DNA of 64,000 nucleotides from Tolypeutes matacus (GCA_026826555.1 JAKSZT010000142.1:1101591-1165590), one strand, 5' to 3'; positions 12,241 to 25,092 are shown, counted from the stretch's first letter. The notes: generated from the sequence alone by a model not told the origin. Program-made: numbers and translations.

Positions 12241-12807
12241 TGTAAACTTGCTTATAAAATTCAGATGTGATCAACATTTCTCTTATAGTGAAGCTGGAAG
12301 AAACACTGAATGAATTGCTGACAGAATAGCATCCAGAATTCTTTAACAGCATGGAATAATGGGCAATGCATAGCAATGTATTTGAAGAGAATAAATATTA
12401 GGTCCTACAATTATGCAAAATGATGAGTATTTGTACAAAGTTCCAGGAAGGGAAAATTTTATTAAGCAATATATGCAAAAACATGGGTTTTGACTGATGG
12501 TGTATTTTAGCTGCTAGAAAGCAATTGAGATTTTCAGCTTACAGTAATATACTATTTTTATTAATACTAAACCTTGTTCTACTTTGCACTAGTCAGTTCA
12601 AGGATCTGGTTAGAAAAATCAGAGGAAGTTTACCAGACTAATGAAAAAACTTGAAACTTGTTCACATGTTATAAGAGGAAATTTTTCTATATAAACTGGA
12701 TATTTTTGGCTTTCAGAAGTGACATGTTGAGGTTAAAAAGGTACCTGGTTTAAAATATTTTAAGGACTGGTAAGTGAAAGAAGAATTCAACTTTTATGTA
12801 TGATCAC

Positions 12808-13430
12808 TGTATTTGTCAGCCAAAGGAGGTGCTGATGCAAAATACCAGAAATCTGTTGGCTTTTATGAAGGGTATTTATTTGGGGTAGATGCTTACAATT
12901 ACCAGGCCATAAAGCATAAGTTACTTCCCTCACTATGTTGCCACGTTTTGGAGCAAGATGGCTACCGACGTCTGCAAGGGTTCAGGCTTCCTCTTCCTCT
13001 TAAGGCTCTGTGATCCCAGCTTCTTCCAAAATCAGTTGTAGGCTGGGATAAGTCTCGCCTCTCTCCTAGAGCTTCTTTCTCTCCAGGCTCAGCTGCTCTG
13101 CTCTCTTTACAAGGCCAGCTGTAAACTATCAGTCGAATGGCTTGTCTCTCTTCCCGGTGCCTCTCTCTCTCCTCACATATTTGCATGTCTGTTTATTTAC
13201 TTCTGGGGCTCCAGCATTAAAACTCCAACCTCCATTCTCTGCAGTGCGGTTTCTCTGTCCTAAACGTCTTACTGAGGTGGTCCAATCAAAGCCTTAATCA
13301 TTATTTAATCAAGTAAAAGTTCACTTTTACTCTGAATCCAGTATAATCCAATATGCCCAGCAGAACACACCAGTTTACAAACAATCCAATATCTATTTCT
13401 GGAATTCAAAAACAATATCAAACTGCCATA
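12808..13430 (-). mobile_element. ERVL-MaLR-like LTR, antisense
   Basis: In the minus orientation it starts TATGGCAGTTTGATATTG and ends in a block with 'aaagccaacagatttctggt' and 'ggctgacaaataca'. Its 3' half is clearly related to the sense copy at 42880-43478 (shared 'ataagttacttccctcac' block and 'ccataaagcataag', as read on the plus strand). Confidence 0.7.
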
Positions 13431-13469
13431 ACCACTAACGGTTCAACTAGAACCAGTGGGAAGAAGGTT

Positions 13470-13990
13470 CATGGAGAGTAACTTCCTCTGAGGAAACCCT
13501 CCCTAACCCCTCTAGGCTGTGATAAGCACTGATGCTAATCTCCAGCACTTTAACTGGTCAGTTTTCTCTCTGTTACCTTGTGCATTCCTATTACCTTGAT
13601 GGCCTTTTGATTTCCTGAATAGTCTATGCTCTGTCTCACCTCCAAGTATTTGCACATTCCATATCTAGGATTGGAACACTTCCTCACATTCCTTATCCTA
13701 TGCCCATCTTCCTTTTCATCCTTCTAGTTCTAGCTTAGTGCCAATACCTCTGAAAGCCCAGAGCAAGTGGCCTATGTACCCCTGCTATGTGTCCCCATAG
13801 TATTTGTATCCTATCATTAGTATTTTTTGCACTACCCAACAACTACCTGCCTGTTTCTCTGTGTCACCCACTAGACTGGCAGCTCTATGAGGAGAAAGTT
13901 TGTATACAACACAGAGTTCAGTATCTGGCACTTACTAAAGGCTCCACCAATACTGGTTGAATATATGAGTAAGGTTTTAATAATCCTACC
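13470..13990 (+). repeat. L2 LINE 3' region
   Basis: Contains 'aggaaaccctccctaaccc', 'cactagactggcagctct', 'atctggcacttactaaag' and a 'ggttgaatatatgagt' end, the usual order of L2 3' sequence. Confidence 0.7.
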
Positions 13991-15380
13991 ACTCACTCTT
14001 CCTCTAAAGACTCTATACTAATGGAATTAAATAATCATAGAAGCACAAACAAATGGGAAATGAAGTGCCATTTTTAATATTTGCTGGGCACACATGAAAT
14101 TATGCTCATCATGGAAACTGGTAAATGTTTGGGAGAGGATGATAATATTTTCTTCTCCCTTGAATCTAAGATGGTTGGGTCTGTGATTCAGATTTTTTGC
14201 TTACAAATCCCTTCAGGTGCAGACCCAGAGAAGCTAGAAAAGAGAAAGTTTTCTGAGAGGAGAAGTAATATTCAGGTGGAGATAGGAAGTGAAAGAGATA
14301 TGACTGGCTGCTGAAAGTTTCATTCCCTTTTAAGGCTGCTTTTCATGAAAGAGTGAAAATGAATTAGAAAAGGTTATGGTCCTTATCTGAGCAAGTGTGT
14401 AATGACCAAAATTTCCCACCTTATGGAAACAGGAGCTATAAAACCAAGAGGAAAACAGGGTCCAGAATTTTAGGGATTAATAAATAGCCTGTTTCCTTAG
14501 TAAAGCATGGCTCTGACAACATGTCAGGCTCTGACTAATCAGATGAGTAATTCCTTTTTCCTAGGGAAGGAACTAGGAGCGTTGGGTGGAAGGTAGATGC
14601 ATATGGAAAGGAGACTTAGGAGTCTTTTCTCCTTAAAAAACAAAAAACTAAGTACTGTATTATTGATTTACTTGTCTCTTTGCTTTTGGGGCCATTTTTC
14701 ATATCTTAACTCAGATCTGTATCCCCAGAACCTAGGAGAACAATTGAAACATGTTAAAAACTCTATAGAATGTGTTTAATGAATGAAGGAATGACTTATA
14801 TAGAAGTATCTCTGTGGATTGGGCAGAATTCAAATCAGGCTTTTAAAATATGCAACAGATGATCTCTGAAGAGAGTGAGTTTCCCATTACTAGAGGAATT
14901 CTATAGGTTAGGTAACTGATTGGGTGTGAAGTGTTAGATGTTTAGCTAAATGGGATTATCTAGAAGTTTATTTCTATTCTTAAGAACCTATTCCAGGGTT
15001 ATGTAAACCTTGTTATTTGATAAGGATGGTTCAAACAAAGATCATTCATCATTTAGTGAATGCTATCTTAATTGTGGCCATAGTAACATAGAAGGAAAAC
15101 ATCCAAAACTGTAGAGAAAATTTTACAATTCTAAAACAGTTCATGACAGCACATAGGAGGCGTGGGTGAGGATGGGTTTGAAGGAGTTTAGGCATAGAAA
15201 GGTCATGGTATTGAAGGACATCCACTTCTTGAAGATTATGGGGATCCTGGAGCAAGGGTACATATTTCCTCTGCTCAAATGATCCTTCCCAGATTTAGTA
15301 GTGGGAACAATCCTGGGTATCAGGATCTTAACCAAAAAAGTTAAGTAAGATACACATAGATATCCACTCAAAATTGCATT
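13991..15380. other. Intergenic; short L2 piece
   Basis: About 14630-14795 ends in 'gtgtttaatgaatgaagga', typical of an L2 3' end. The 86-codon frame at 15141-15401 (-) is not recognised. No gene supported. Confidence 0.4.
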
Positions 15381-15590
15381 TTTCAACTCATGGGTCAGCA
15401 CATAAGCATCATCTACAGAGTTTCTATTACAGAATTGACATGCTCAAGACCCATCCTGCATCTGCTGAAATAGAATTTCCAATTCAAATTATACCGGGTT
15501 TAGGCATGTATAATTTGAAAGAAAAAAGGTCCCCATTGATTTTGATATAGACCCCTAGTTGAGAACCAATGATCTATAGCAATGCTCGAA
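15380..15590. repeat. Possible hAT-Charlie (MER5-like) remnant
   Basis: 'gcatcatctacagagtttct' and a terminal 'gttgagaaccaatgatct' resemble MER5-type nonautonomous DNA transposons. Highly diverged. Confidence 0.35.
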
Positions 15591-15808
15591 GGACAGGGAG
15601 GGGGTATTTAATTGAGAATTTAAAGAAAACAGTGAAAGGATTAGCTGAGAAAACTATACATCAAAATGAGAAATATACATCAAAATAAGAAACATAATTA
15701 TGATCTTAGATATAATGTGTTCAATAACTGAAAATATATAATGAACTATTTCACATAGAAATATGATATCAAGTTCTAGTTCCTTATGAAATAAATGTCC
15801 ATGATAAT

Positions 15809-16263
15809 AATCTATATTAGTCAGTGTTCTTTAGGGAAACAGAACCGACAGGAGATATCTGTAAATATTATAAGATTTTATAAAATTGTCTTACATGTGC
15901 ATGGGGATGCACAAAGTCCAAATTCCTTAGGGCAAGCTGCAAGCCAGGAATCCAATGAAGGTCCTCAATGAGTTCTGCAGGAGAAGCTGGCTATCTGAAG
16001 TAGAGGTGGGAATTCTCTCTCTGACTGCTGAAATCACTTCTCCTTTTATGGCCTACAATTGATTGGATGAGATGTCTCTCATTGCTGAAGGCAATCTCCT
16101 CAGTTGATTGTAGATGTAATCAACCATAGATGTAATTAACTCACTGATGATTTAAGTCCATGAAATGTCCTCACAGTACAATTAGGCCTGTGCTAGCTTG
16201 ACCAAATAACTGGGCACCGTTACATGGCCAAGTTGACACGTAAGTCTAACCATCACACAATCT
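15809..16263 (-). mobile_element. ERVL LTR (MLT2-like), antisense
   Basis: The unit at 15814-16258 opens with 'attagtcagtgttctttagg', includes 'ttgattggatgagatg' and closes with 'catggccaagttgacacg' and 'taaccatcaca', the antisense of an MLT2-type LTR beginning TGTGATGGTTA. Flanked by 'aatct' at 15809-15813 and 16259-16263, a 5-bp TSD as expected for ERVL. Confidence 0.8.
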
Positions 16264-16699
16264 TTGCTTTTTTATAGGCTGCATTTCTTTTGTTTAAAGT
16301 CTTGGCTATACTAATAATTTTCAACAGGTCCTATGTTCTTTTAAATAGGGGCATTGATTTTTTTTGTTTCAAGCACAATGCTCATATCATGTTAATTTAA
16401 TCTTTGCCAGTCATATCACTGAGAAAGGCTGTTTTTTTCCCCCAGCACACTGAAATTTCTGCTTTGTTTCTCAGGAATGTCTACATTATTGGTGCTCTCT
16501 ATGCTCTTTTCCTTTAATCTGAGTGTACAGTATTTTGACTAGTTAACTATGTTCTAATGCCCATGTTTCTTAAATTACATTCTAGTAATAGGTTAGGCTA
16601 CTGTTATTTTCTTTTGAAGAAAAATGTCACATTCAAATTAGACCTTGTACTGAGAATGGACCTTCCTTTGGCCAAAAGCATAAAATATAATAGTGAAAA

Positions 16700-16920
16700 A
16701 AATATATTAGTGTTCATTCTTTGCCAGTCTCTCTGATAAGCAGATAAATTCATTTTGTCCTCACAAAAACACCATGGAGAAAGTTCTATGATTATCACTA
16801 CTTTACATATGAGGTAATCGGGGCATATATGAAGTCAGGTCATTAGTGGAGCCAGTATTTGAATTCAAGCAGTATGATTGTTACCAATACCCCATGCTGC
16901 CTGTAAACCACATTACTTGT
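16700..16920 (-). repeat. MIR-type SINE, antisense
   Basis: 'tactttacatatgaggtaat' and a diverged 'tttgaattcaagcagtatg' block are the reverse complement of the MIR 3' half. Confidence 0.6.
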
Positions 16921-16959
16921 AATGAAGAGCTATCAAGTCAATTATGTAAGCCTCTGTTG

Positions 16960-17330
16960 TGAAAGTGTTTGAGGTCTAGCTCCCTGTCCAGCCTCTGATT
17001 CCATCTGCAGAGTTGGTGGGCAGTACCTTGGGAGCTCAAAATCAACCTGACAATATCCCTCCCACTTCATACCAGGTAATATGTGTCATAGAAGTATGGG
17101 GTATTTAATGTTCCCAGGGGCAACCAGTGGCTGATCTATGAAAGCCTTAGCATCATGCCACTCAGATGGAAAATTCTCAGAGGTTCCAACAGAATCAAGT
17201 CCCTATTGATTACGTTTGCTTCTCCTCAATTCTCATTCTGCCTCCTGGATCCACTTTCCAATAAATACCTGCATCCAAGTGCTTGCTTTGGACTCTTCTT
17301 TTGGGGCAACCCAAACTTAGACACTCTCTT
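16960..17330 (+). mobile_element. Probable ERVL-type LTR remnant
   Basis: The 3' end reads 'ccaataaatacctgcatcc' then 'ttttggggcaacccaaac', like a polyadenylation region plus U5 of several ERVL LTRs. Subfamily unclear. Confidence 0.45.
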
Positions 17331-17739
17331 TTTTAATTGTATTGCAAACATAATTGTAAACCCCATATTGCAAAAAGAATTTGTTACCTGATAAAGTCAC
17401 ACACTTTCAGTCTAGAGAAACTTATTTCAAATTATTCTTTTAATTCCCCAACTATAAACTTATATATCTGAGCAACGTGTCATATTAAGGGTTGGAATAG
17501 GTGAAAGATGTGCATTATACTTGAAACGGGACAAAAGTAATTCTGAAGGAAGATGTGTGAGATAAGAACCATTTGAAGCTTCAAACACAGGTGTGTTCTT
17601 AGGCAGATCAGCATTAAGAAACTATGCATATGTAAGTTGAGGCTCTGGAAATTGAACAATTCATTCTCTGTACCTCTTGGAAAATCTTCATATAGTCCTA
17701 GGTATATATTAAACCCACACAGAATTCATTGAAATTCAT

Positions 17740-17980
17740 ATTCCTTTAATGTTTATTGAGTGATCTCTATAAGCTAGGGATTGTTTTAGGAACTTTTATA
17801 CACGTTATCTCATTAAAATCTCACCCCAATTATTCTTTGGGGTAAGAATTACCATTCCTATTTTACAGTTGAAACTGGGTGACATGTATAATTTATGCAT
17901 TTGATTAATGGAAGAATCGAATTTGTACCCAGATCTTCTGATTTAAAGTCCAACACCTTTTCAAGAATACCACAATAAGG
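17740..17980 (-). repeat. MIR-type SINE, antisense
   Basis: 'cctattttacagttgaaact' and 'gaatttgtacccagatctt' match the reverse complement of MIR. Confidence 0.65.
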
Positions 17981-18059
17981 TTGAAAATGAATTTAGCTAG
18001 AAGTTAAATCTAAATACGGGTCTTTCTCCTTCTTACCAGAAAGTGTGCATTTTTAGTAG

Positions 18060-18332
18060 TCTTCTGACTGAAGTTTTCCTTAACATTCATCACCCCACCC
18101 ACAAACCTGGGCAAAATTAAATGCTTCTTCCTTTGTGCTCCTATGACACCATGTACATATATCGATTAGAACATTTTAAATTTTCTGGTAATTATTTTCT
18201 TACCTTTCACACTAGCTGCTATTTGAGAAAAGGGGTTGCTATGCCAAACACAGTATCTAATGTGGGGTTGATCTTCAATGAGTATTTATTGAATGAATGT
18301 ACAAAGGAATAAAAGTGAAAGGGTGATTATTT
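18060..18332 (+). repeat. L2 3' end, cut by a later insertion
   Basis: Ends in 'agtatttattgaatgaatg', the L2 terminus. The 18.3-20.5 kb retroelement landed just downstream. Confidence 0.6.
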
Positions 18333-20472
18333 TACCCACACCATCTTTTTTTTGCTAAAATCACTTATTTATTCTAATAGTTTTCCTGTGTATTTTTTTG
18401 TATTTTATATGTACATAATCATCTGAAAATAATGATGTTTTTCTTCCTCTCAAACCATTAATCCCTATATTCCTTTTTCTTTCTTTTTTTATTGTGGGTA
18501 AAAATCAAATTTTTTACAATACAAACCAATATTTGTGAAAATGATATATAAATACATATGCATATATGTGCATTTGCTTACATAAATGTTATTTTATATA
18601 TATATATATTTTAAAAAATATGCTTAGATTACATAAATGATACACAAAAATTACAGGGATTCTCTTGTTCCCCACCTCCCACACTTCCCATAACATCCCA
18701 CATAAACATCTCTTATCAGTGTGGCACATCACCTGCAACAGATATACACATCCTGGTGCTTTGCCACCAAGCATGGACCATAGTTCACATTGTAGACCAC
18801 ACTCTCTCCCACACATTTCTGCATGGTATATGCTGATGTAAAATGGCCTATATCTGTCATTGTAATGTCACTCAAGATAATTCCCAAGTCCTGAAAAAGC
18901 CCCTGTATTACAACTGCTTTTCCTTTCCCTGCCCCGAAAGCGTCTAGTGGTCACTGGCTCCAACTCACTGTTATAATTTCTTCCATTGCTTGAATCACAA
19001 TATGTCTACAACAGAATACCATTAAGTCCACTCTAGTCCATAGCTCTTCCCCGAATCCTGAGGAGTCTGGGATGGTGATGTCCACTCCACCTCCAAGTGA
19101 GAGGGGCCTTATATCACATGGATACGGTGGATGGGATTATCCTGCCTGCAGCTGCAGACTCTCTTCATTCCCTGGGATGGCTGCTGTCCACCAGGTGACA
19201 TGGATGAGTCCATTGAGCTGCAGGGCAGGAGCTGCAGCTCCACCAAGACTCCAGTCACAGCTGGCACATGGGCAGGCCAGAGGCTCCAGTCTCTGGAAGT
19301 ACACCTACAAACCCCAGCACCACATATAAGTTTGAAGAGAAGGGACTGATGGACCATGTACAGAGAGGACTTATTTGAGTCCAATTCTGTCACTCTCAGG
19401 AGCACAGATTCCAAAGTAGAGCCCACTGATAAGGCATCAATCTCAGGACCTATCCCCCCTTATATAGCAACTGGGTGTCTCCAGAGCCTTCAGGAGCCCC
19501 TCTGTGTGGAGTGATATCCACTTTGGTGTTCTATGAGATCCTACTGAGGTGCACGTAAGTGTTACCTCTGGGATGACCTCCCAACTCTCTTTGAAGTCAC
19601 CTAGCCACATGAACTCATTTGTCTTTACCTTTCCCCTTTTTATTCAAGGTCTATTTCCAGTCGTATTGCCAGTTGGCACTTGGTATTAATCCCTCGTTGC
19701 CAGGGAGGCTCATCCCCGGGAGTCATGTCCCATGCTGGGGGGAAGGGAATGCATTCATATGCTGAGTTTGGCTTAGAGAGAGGCCACATTTGAGCAACAA
19801 GGAGGCTCTCAGGTGGCTACCCTTAGGCACCCCATAACAGTAGGCTAAGTTTCAATTACAAGAGCAAAGACTCATAAGGCTAGTTATCAATAACAAGAAC
19901 CTATCAATAGACCATCCTCTTTTGCCAGACATTGCCCCTGCACTCAAGGGACTGTTGCTGCTCCCTTGGAGAATGTGGCAGAGCTCTTCAGGTTGGGAAT
20001 TCAGTATTCCCTCATTTATTGAGTAATTGTCTACCCACCGTGACCATGCCCCAACAACTGATCATTTGAACAATTTTATATATCTTTCATGTATATTCAG
20101 ATGAACTTCCTCCCATAAATCCCCCATCCCAGACACCCCCACCAATGATCCTCTGCAGCCCCCACTGTAACCCTTCTGTGATCTAAACCTTTCTTGAAGA
20201 TGAAGCCCATATAATAACTAAATACAATTAATAGGAAAATGAAATAATAATGATAAGCTTAAATGCAAGAGATAAAATACATGGAAACTCAGAAAAAAAA
20301 ACTAAAAATAAAATATAATTAACGGATTGGGACATTAAAAAAATGGGAAAAAACAAAAATTTTTTTTAAAACTTATTATTATTATTATTTTTCCTTTTTC
20401 ACTGCATTATCAGGTGTCCAGTTTGTACCGTGGCACCTTCCCCCTCTCATTCCCCAGTACCCACACCATCTT
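18333..20472 (-). mobile_element. 2.1 kb L1-type retroelement with 15-bp TSD
   Basis: Perfect direct repeats 'tacccacaccatctt' at 18333-18347 and 20458-20472 enclose 18348-20457. In sense (minus) direction it holds about 1.86 kb of noncoding repeat (20457 to about 18595) ending in an L1M-like 3' end and an A/T-rich stretch, then about 240 bp more and a short A-tail (T run at 18346-18353). The extra segment includes a decayed L1 ORF2 reverse-transcriptase piece (codons around 'ttttcagatgattatg', the F-A-D-D region) and AATAAA (plus-strand TTTATT at 18368-18373) about 14 bp before the tail. The 1.86 kb part recurs at 31.4-36.1 kb and 44.9-53.0 kb. The right TSD lies 8 bp from the OR11 pseudogene stop codon. 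Confidence 0.8.
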
Positions 20473-20480
20473 AAACCAGA

Positions 20481-21466
20481 TCACTTTACACTCCTCCTAG
20501 ACTTGCTGCCAAAGAGTTTTAAAGAAATTTTACACATCTCCAGAGCTTTCCACAGAGCATTTTTCATCTCCTTATTCCTGAGGCTGTAAACCAGGGGGTT
20601 GAAGAGTGGGGTGATCATCAAATAGAACAAGGTCATGATCTTTGGCATCAGCGTGGACTGGCTGGGTCCAGGGCTCACGTGCATCACCATAATGGTTCTG
20701 TAGAAGAGCAGCACCACTGCCAGGTGGGACCCACAGGTTGAAAAGGCCTTATGACAACTGGATGCCAAGGGCAGCCACAGCACAGCAAGCAGAACAAGAG
20801 CATAGGAGATGAGGATGAAAAGGAAGCTAAGGAGGATAATTAGGGAGCTTAGGGTGTAGCTGATGAGCTTGGATATGGGAGCAGGAGCACATGAAAGGGT
20901 CAGCAATGGGCCTGGGTCACAGAAAAAATGGTCAACTACATTGGGGCCACAGAAAGGCAGTTGGGAAATGCAAATAACAGGCACCAGGTACCAGAGAAAG
21001 CCACACACCCAACAGGAAATCACCAGGTTGACACAATGTTGTCCAGTCATAATTGTAGCATAATGCAGAGGGTGACAGATGGCGAGATATCAATCAAAGG
21101 CCATTGCTGAGAGAAAGAAACTTTCATTGGAGCCCATGGAAAAGAACAAATAGAACTGGAGAAAGCAACCAGTGAAAGAGATGGCCTTCGTCTCTAAGAG
21201 GATGTTGACCTGTGTATTTGGGACAGTGGAATTGACATAGCAGATCTCCAGGAATGCAAAATTCCCTAGAAGGATGTACATGGGGGTGTGGAGATGCTTG
21301 TCCCAATACACAGAAGAGATAATGCTCTGTTTCCCATAAGAGTAAAGAGGTAGATGACAGAGAAGAGCATAAACAGGATGACCTGAATCTCCTGGCTGCA
21401 GGGAAAACCCAGAAGGATGAATTCACTCACTGATGCAACGTGGGATTCTGATGCAGAGATGTTCAT
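20481..21466 (-). pseudogene. Olfactory receptor family 11 pseudogene
   Basis: OR frame from ATG at 21466-21464 to TGA at 20483-20481, closest by eye to OR11H/OR11G proteins ('VSEFILLGF', 'LHTPMYILLGNFAFLEICYVNSTVPN', 'ISQLPFCGPNVVDHFFCDPGP', 'STCGSHLAVVLLFY', 'TPLFNPLVYSLRNKEMKNAL'). Two lesions: a 1-bp loss at about 21318-21331, just after 'LTLMGN' in TM1, shifts the frame before 'YWDKHLHTP'; and TGA at 21092-21090 replaces the Arg codon of the DRY motif (reads FD-stop-YLAIC). The C-terminal half is otherwise clean, including TM5 to TM7. It differs from the 5.2-6.1 kb copy in sequence and lesions, so the two died independently. Confidence 0.93.
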
Positions 21467-21519
21467 TTAATCTGTAAACTATGCTGCAACAAGATATTAT
21501 CATCATGAAGCCAAATCCA

Positions 21520-22330
21520 AACAACTAAGCATAACATACAAGGCCCTCAATGATCTGATCTTTATCTACTTCTTTAGCCTCATTTCCTTCCCTGTGGCCC
21601 CTTGAACTCCTGCCCTGGCAAGAAAAGAATAGTTGCACTTCCAACAAATGAAATGCTGAGCTCTCTATGTAAAATGTCCATTGATTATTTGTTCCTTCTC
21701 TGTTTCCCTCTGTCTCTCTCTCCAGCTCTTCCTCTGTATCCATCCATCATGCATCCCCTCCTTTTTATCTCTCCCTCTTTTTACTTTATATGTATTTACT
21801 TTTTTTTTTTGCCTGGGTAACTTGTACTTGCCCTTTACTGCACTGTTCACTGATTGCCTTCTCCAAGAAGTAAGTATTGCTGGATACCACAATCACGTAA
21901 TTCTATGTGCTTCCATAGCATCCTGTGTTCATGCGTGAAAGCTTACTATACTCTATTGTAATTGTTCAGTCACTTTTATACGTCTTTAACAATTGGTAAA
22001 CTTCATGAAGTCACTGGTTGTCTTTTTCATCCCCATATTTTCAGTACCAAGCACAGCATACGCCATGACAACATATTTGCTGAATATGAACCAAATGAAT
22101 CATTATTTTCTAAGTTAGAAGAAATGTGAAATAACATTCTAAAAGCTACAGGATTTTTCTGTACCAGGGAATTTACTGCTTTACACTTTATACTTTGTAT
22201 CATGCATGTTTCTTAGTATGTCTTAATTTACCTACTAGACTATAAACCTCTGAGAACAGGGGTCAAGTATTAATCATCTTTCATTCTTTTTCAATGTCTA
22301 ATACATTATCTTTCCACCACTAAGCCTAAG
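21520..22330 (+). repeat. L2 LINE fragments
   Basis: 'acaaggccctcaatgatctg' and 'tttagcctcatttccttccc' at 21540-21600, then 'caccatattttcagtacc'-like and 'cctactagactataaacctc' blocks up to 22330, are L2 3' sequence in direct orientation, broken by unrecognised DNA including a T-run at about 21801. Open frames across the CT-rich part at 21690-21760 are spurious. Confidence 0.55.
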
Positions 22331-22950
22331 TCATTTCACTTATGTGAGAAAAAAGTCATTCAACTGGACCTTGAGGCTGAGAAGTGGTGAGAGCAGATGA
22401 AAGAAAAAGCATGCCAAAAAGAGGAGAACCATATGGTATGGGAAGAGAGGAACCAAACCTACCTGTTTTCCTGGGACTGTCCCAACTTTAGCACTGAAAG
22501 TTTTATGTCTGGGGAAATCCCTCAGGCTTGGGGAAATAGGGATGTTTGTTCACCCTATATGAGATCCCAAGGCCAACTCAGCCTATCTCAAAAATGAACA
22601 TGCACTGGTCCCGATGGATTGGTCTCCATGGGTCCTACTGAGTTCCTTTCTTTTTTTCTCAACTGACTACAGAGAAAAAAGAAAGGACATCAATAGGGTC
22701 AATAACAGTAATAAGAGGACACTTTGGGAGCAACAGCAAGAGGCTGCTTAAATTGTTTTCTAAGAATTTCCTGGTGTCCTGTGTAACTTGTACTCTAATC
22801 ATCAACTGAGCCCACACTCTGGACACTGGACACTCAAGCTATGTAGAAATAAATGACCCAGGACCTAGGGAGCATAGGTTTTTTTTTTTTCTGTTTGTTT
22901 GTTTTTTAAGCATCTGTGTAGTAGATACTTTTAATCCTGTCTAAAATCTT
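22331..22950. other. Intergenic, nothing recognised
   Basis: No convincing frame or repeat apart from a T-rich run at 22879-22910. Confidence 0.4.
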
Positions 22951-22954
22951 CTGA

Positions 22955-23185
22955 AACTTAGTGTGTGCACTGTATGCATAATCTTATTTAATTTTCATAA
23001 GACATCTAAGACAAGGTGTTTTTCCCCTTCTCTCTGTTTACAGATGAGCAAATTGAAACTGAGAGTGGTTAACTACTTTGTTCAGGATCATAGTGTTGAA
23101 GTGGTAAATCTGGGATAAGAACTCAAGCATGCTTACTTTTTAAACTTGTCCTCTGAAACCTCTGCTATGCTGCCTCCATCAATGG
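22955..23185 (-). repeat. MIR-type SINE, antisense
   Basis: 'tgtttacagatgagcaaattg' followed by 'gatcatagtgttgaagtgg' and 'tctgctatgctgcctcc' is the reverse-complement MIR layout. Confidence 0.65.
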
Positions 23186-25090
23186 ATGGATTTTATTTTT
23201 CTTTTCCTCAGCACTGATTCATTTTGTAGTTCCAGCACTTTTGGATCAAAAAGGTTTCCTTTGAGCAACTCTGTTTTACTCTGTTCTTGTGGTACCTTTA
23301 AGCAGCTGCTACTTTAATTCAATTTTCTCTGAAAGCATCATTATATGAAAAGGATTCCATGAAGCTCTTGAAAAATGATAGGGGGACTATAATTGGAGAA
23401 AGCAGCCAGTGAGACAGATTGATTTGGTATTTCAGAAGAAATAGGGTTGTTTATTCTGATCTATATCATGTTGATGATTTTCCAGAACATTTAATGATCT
23501 GGTCTCTGATGCTCAATCTAATGAAGAGCAACTGAGGAAAAAGAAAGATCTAAAATAGTTTAATTTGGTTTTCTCAATTAAGGTAAGGTAATACATCATT
23601 TTTGTCAAGGAAAAATTGGGTATTGGTATTAAGTACATTTATTTATGTCAGACCGTTCCTTCAGAAGAACTTTGAATATCTCCCTGCCAGTCCTTACTTT
23701 GTTTGGCCAGGTTTTCTGCTGGCTCTATTTCTCCTAGCTTGCAGTGATATCATGGAGTCTATTTTTATTAGATAAAAACATCATTGTGATTTCCCCAGCT
23801 TTGGCTACTCTTTAGTTAAGCAATTTTATATGCATGTAAGTAAACAAGCAAACAAACAAAACAAAACAAAACAAAACAAACCTAACATTCTCTCAGTTTT
23901 AAAATACATTATGGACACCAGAAAATGAACTTGATTTTCCTAATTCCTGAACCTATGAGGACTTTCTGGTAGATGGTACATCTCTGGTAGCTTTTGTCTT
24001 CAGTTCTGTATCTCTTTGTGACCCTGTAGGGATCTGTAGATACAGCCCTTAATGTAGAACCAGGGAAACAATACCTTTAATTCTATTTAACTTTATCTTC
24101 TGTAGGTTATTGGTCATAACTCAATTCTGTTCTTATTTCAAAAGAAAGCATAGTTCCAATTACTTAGAATTGTGAAAAAAACTAGAGAAATTAGCACTTT
24201 AGAAAACAGGTTCCTTGGTACTTACCTCAATTGTTGACAAATACCAAAGTTTTGTCCAGGAATTGAAGCAGTTTGGATTTTGTCCTTCAGATCTTTTATC
24301 AATAACATCAAGAACAATAACAACAGAAGATTAGGATTATTTTTCTAGAAAGAAAGGATAGGGGCACAATGTGATTTCTGTATCCCTGAGCACTACACCT
24401 GGAATAGTACAAAGAAGGTCAGTTGTGCCCTTTCTTCTCAGCATCTGTTTCACAAGTGTGGATTCCAGGACATTCAATGAAAAACAATCTTCCTTTTGTA
24501 CAATTAAGTGTGCAACGACTGCCAAGAATCTCATCAGAGGAGATGTCTGGATGCTGAAATAGATGAGACTTTGGGAATAGTTTCCAATTTTTAATTTGGC
24601 AGAAAGGATACAAGCACCACTTATATGAAAAGTCTAATCTGAAATGGAACTTGTGCTGGAGAATACTCTACTCTCTATTTATCCTTGGTCAGTATTTCAA
24701 GAGATTTGGTCACTGTTTCTTTAAAAAAAGAAGTGACTTCCCATCTCAAGGAGTCCTATGGGCAGCCCAGGCCCTCAGGCCAGCATCTAGTTTTAGCTTC
24801 TGTGATTGGATGTCCTGGGGAAAGCAACTTGGAAAAATGGCAAGTAGGTTTGTGAAATAAGTATGTGCTTATAGCTCATGAACTCATAACTAATTGTGAA
24901 TTGATTTTTGCTATGTAGTCAAGGCTTTTCTAGGAAAAGATGACAGTTATATAGTCAATCCCTAGGGAGATGTAGGAAAAAAACTTACCCTCTTGTAAGG
25001 GAGGAAAAAAAGAACAAAAAAGAACATGGCAGCTTTGTGTCTAGTAAATCTCATTATCCCATGTTGGTAAAATGTATTTTTTTCCCCCAA
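23186..25090. other. Intergenic, nothing recognised
   Basis: No OR-like frame on either strand. Only an (AAAAC)n tract at about 23848-23880 stands out. Confidence 0.45.
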
Positions 25091-25092
25091 AT

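Noticed and set aside
15049..15401. Minus-strand frames of 68-86 codons
   Set aside because: Initially thought to be an OR fragment, but no OR motif (no MAYDRY, no PMLNP) is present.
19072..19426. Frames of 72-105 codons inside the 1.8 kb repeat
   Set aside because: They are not preserved in the other copies of the repeat, so they are chance frames.
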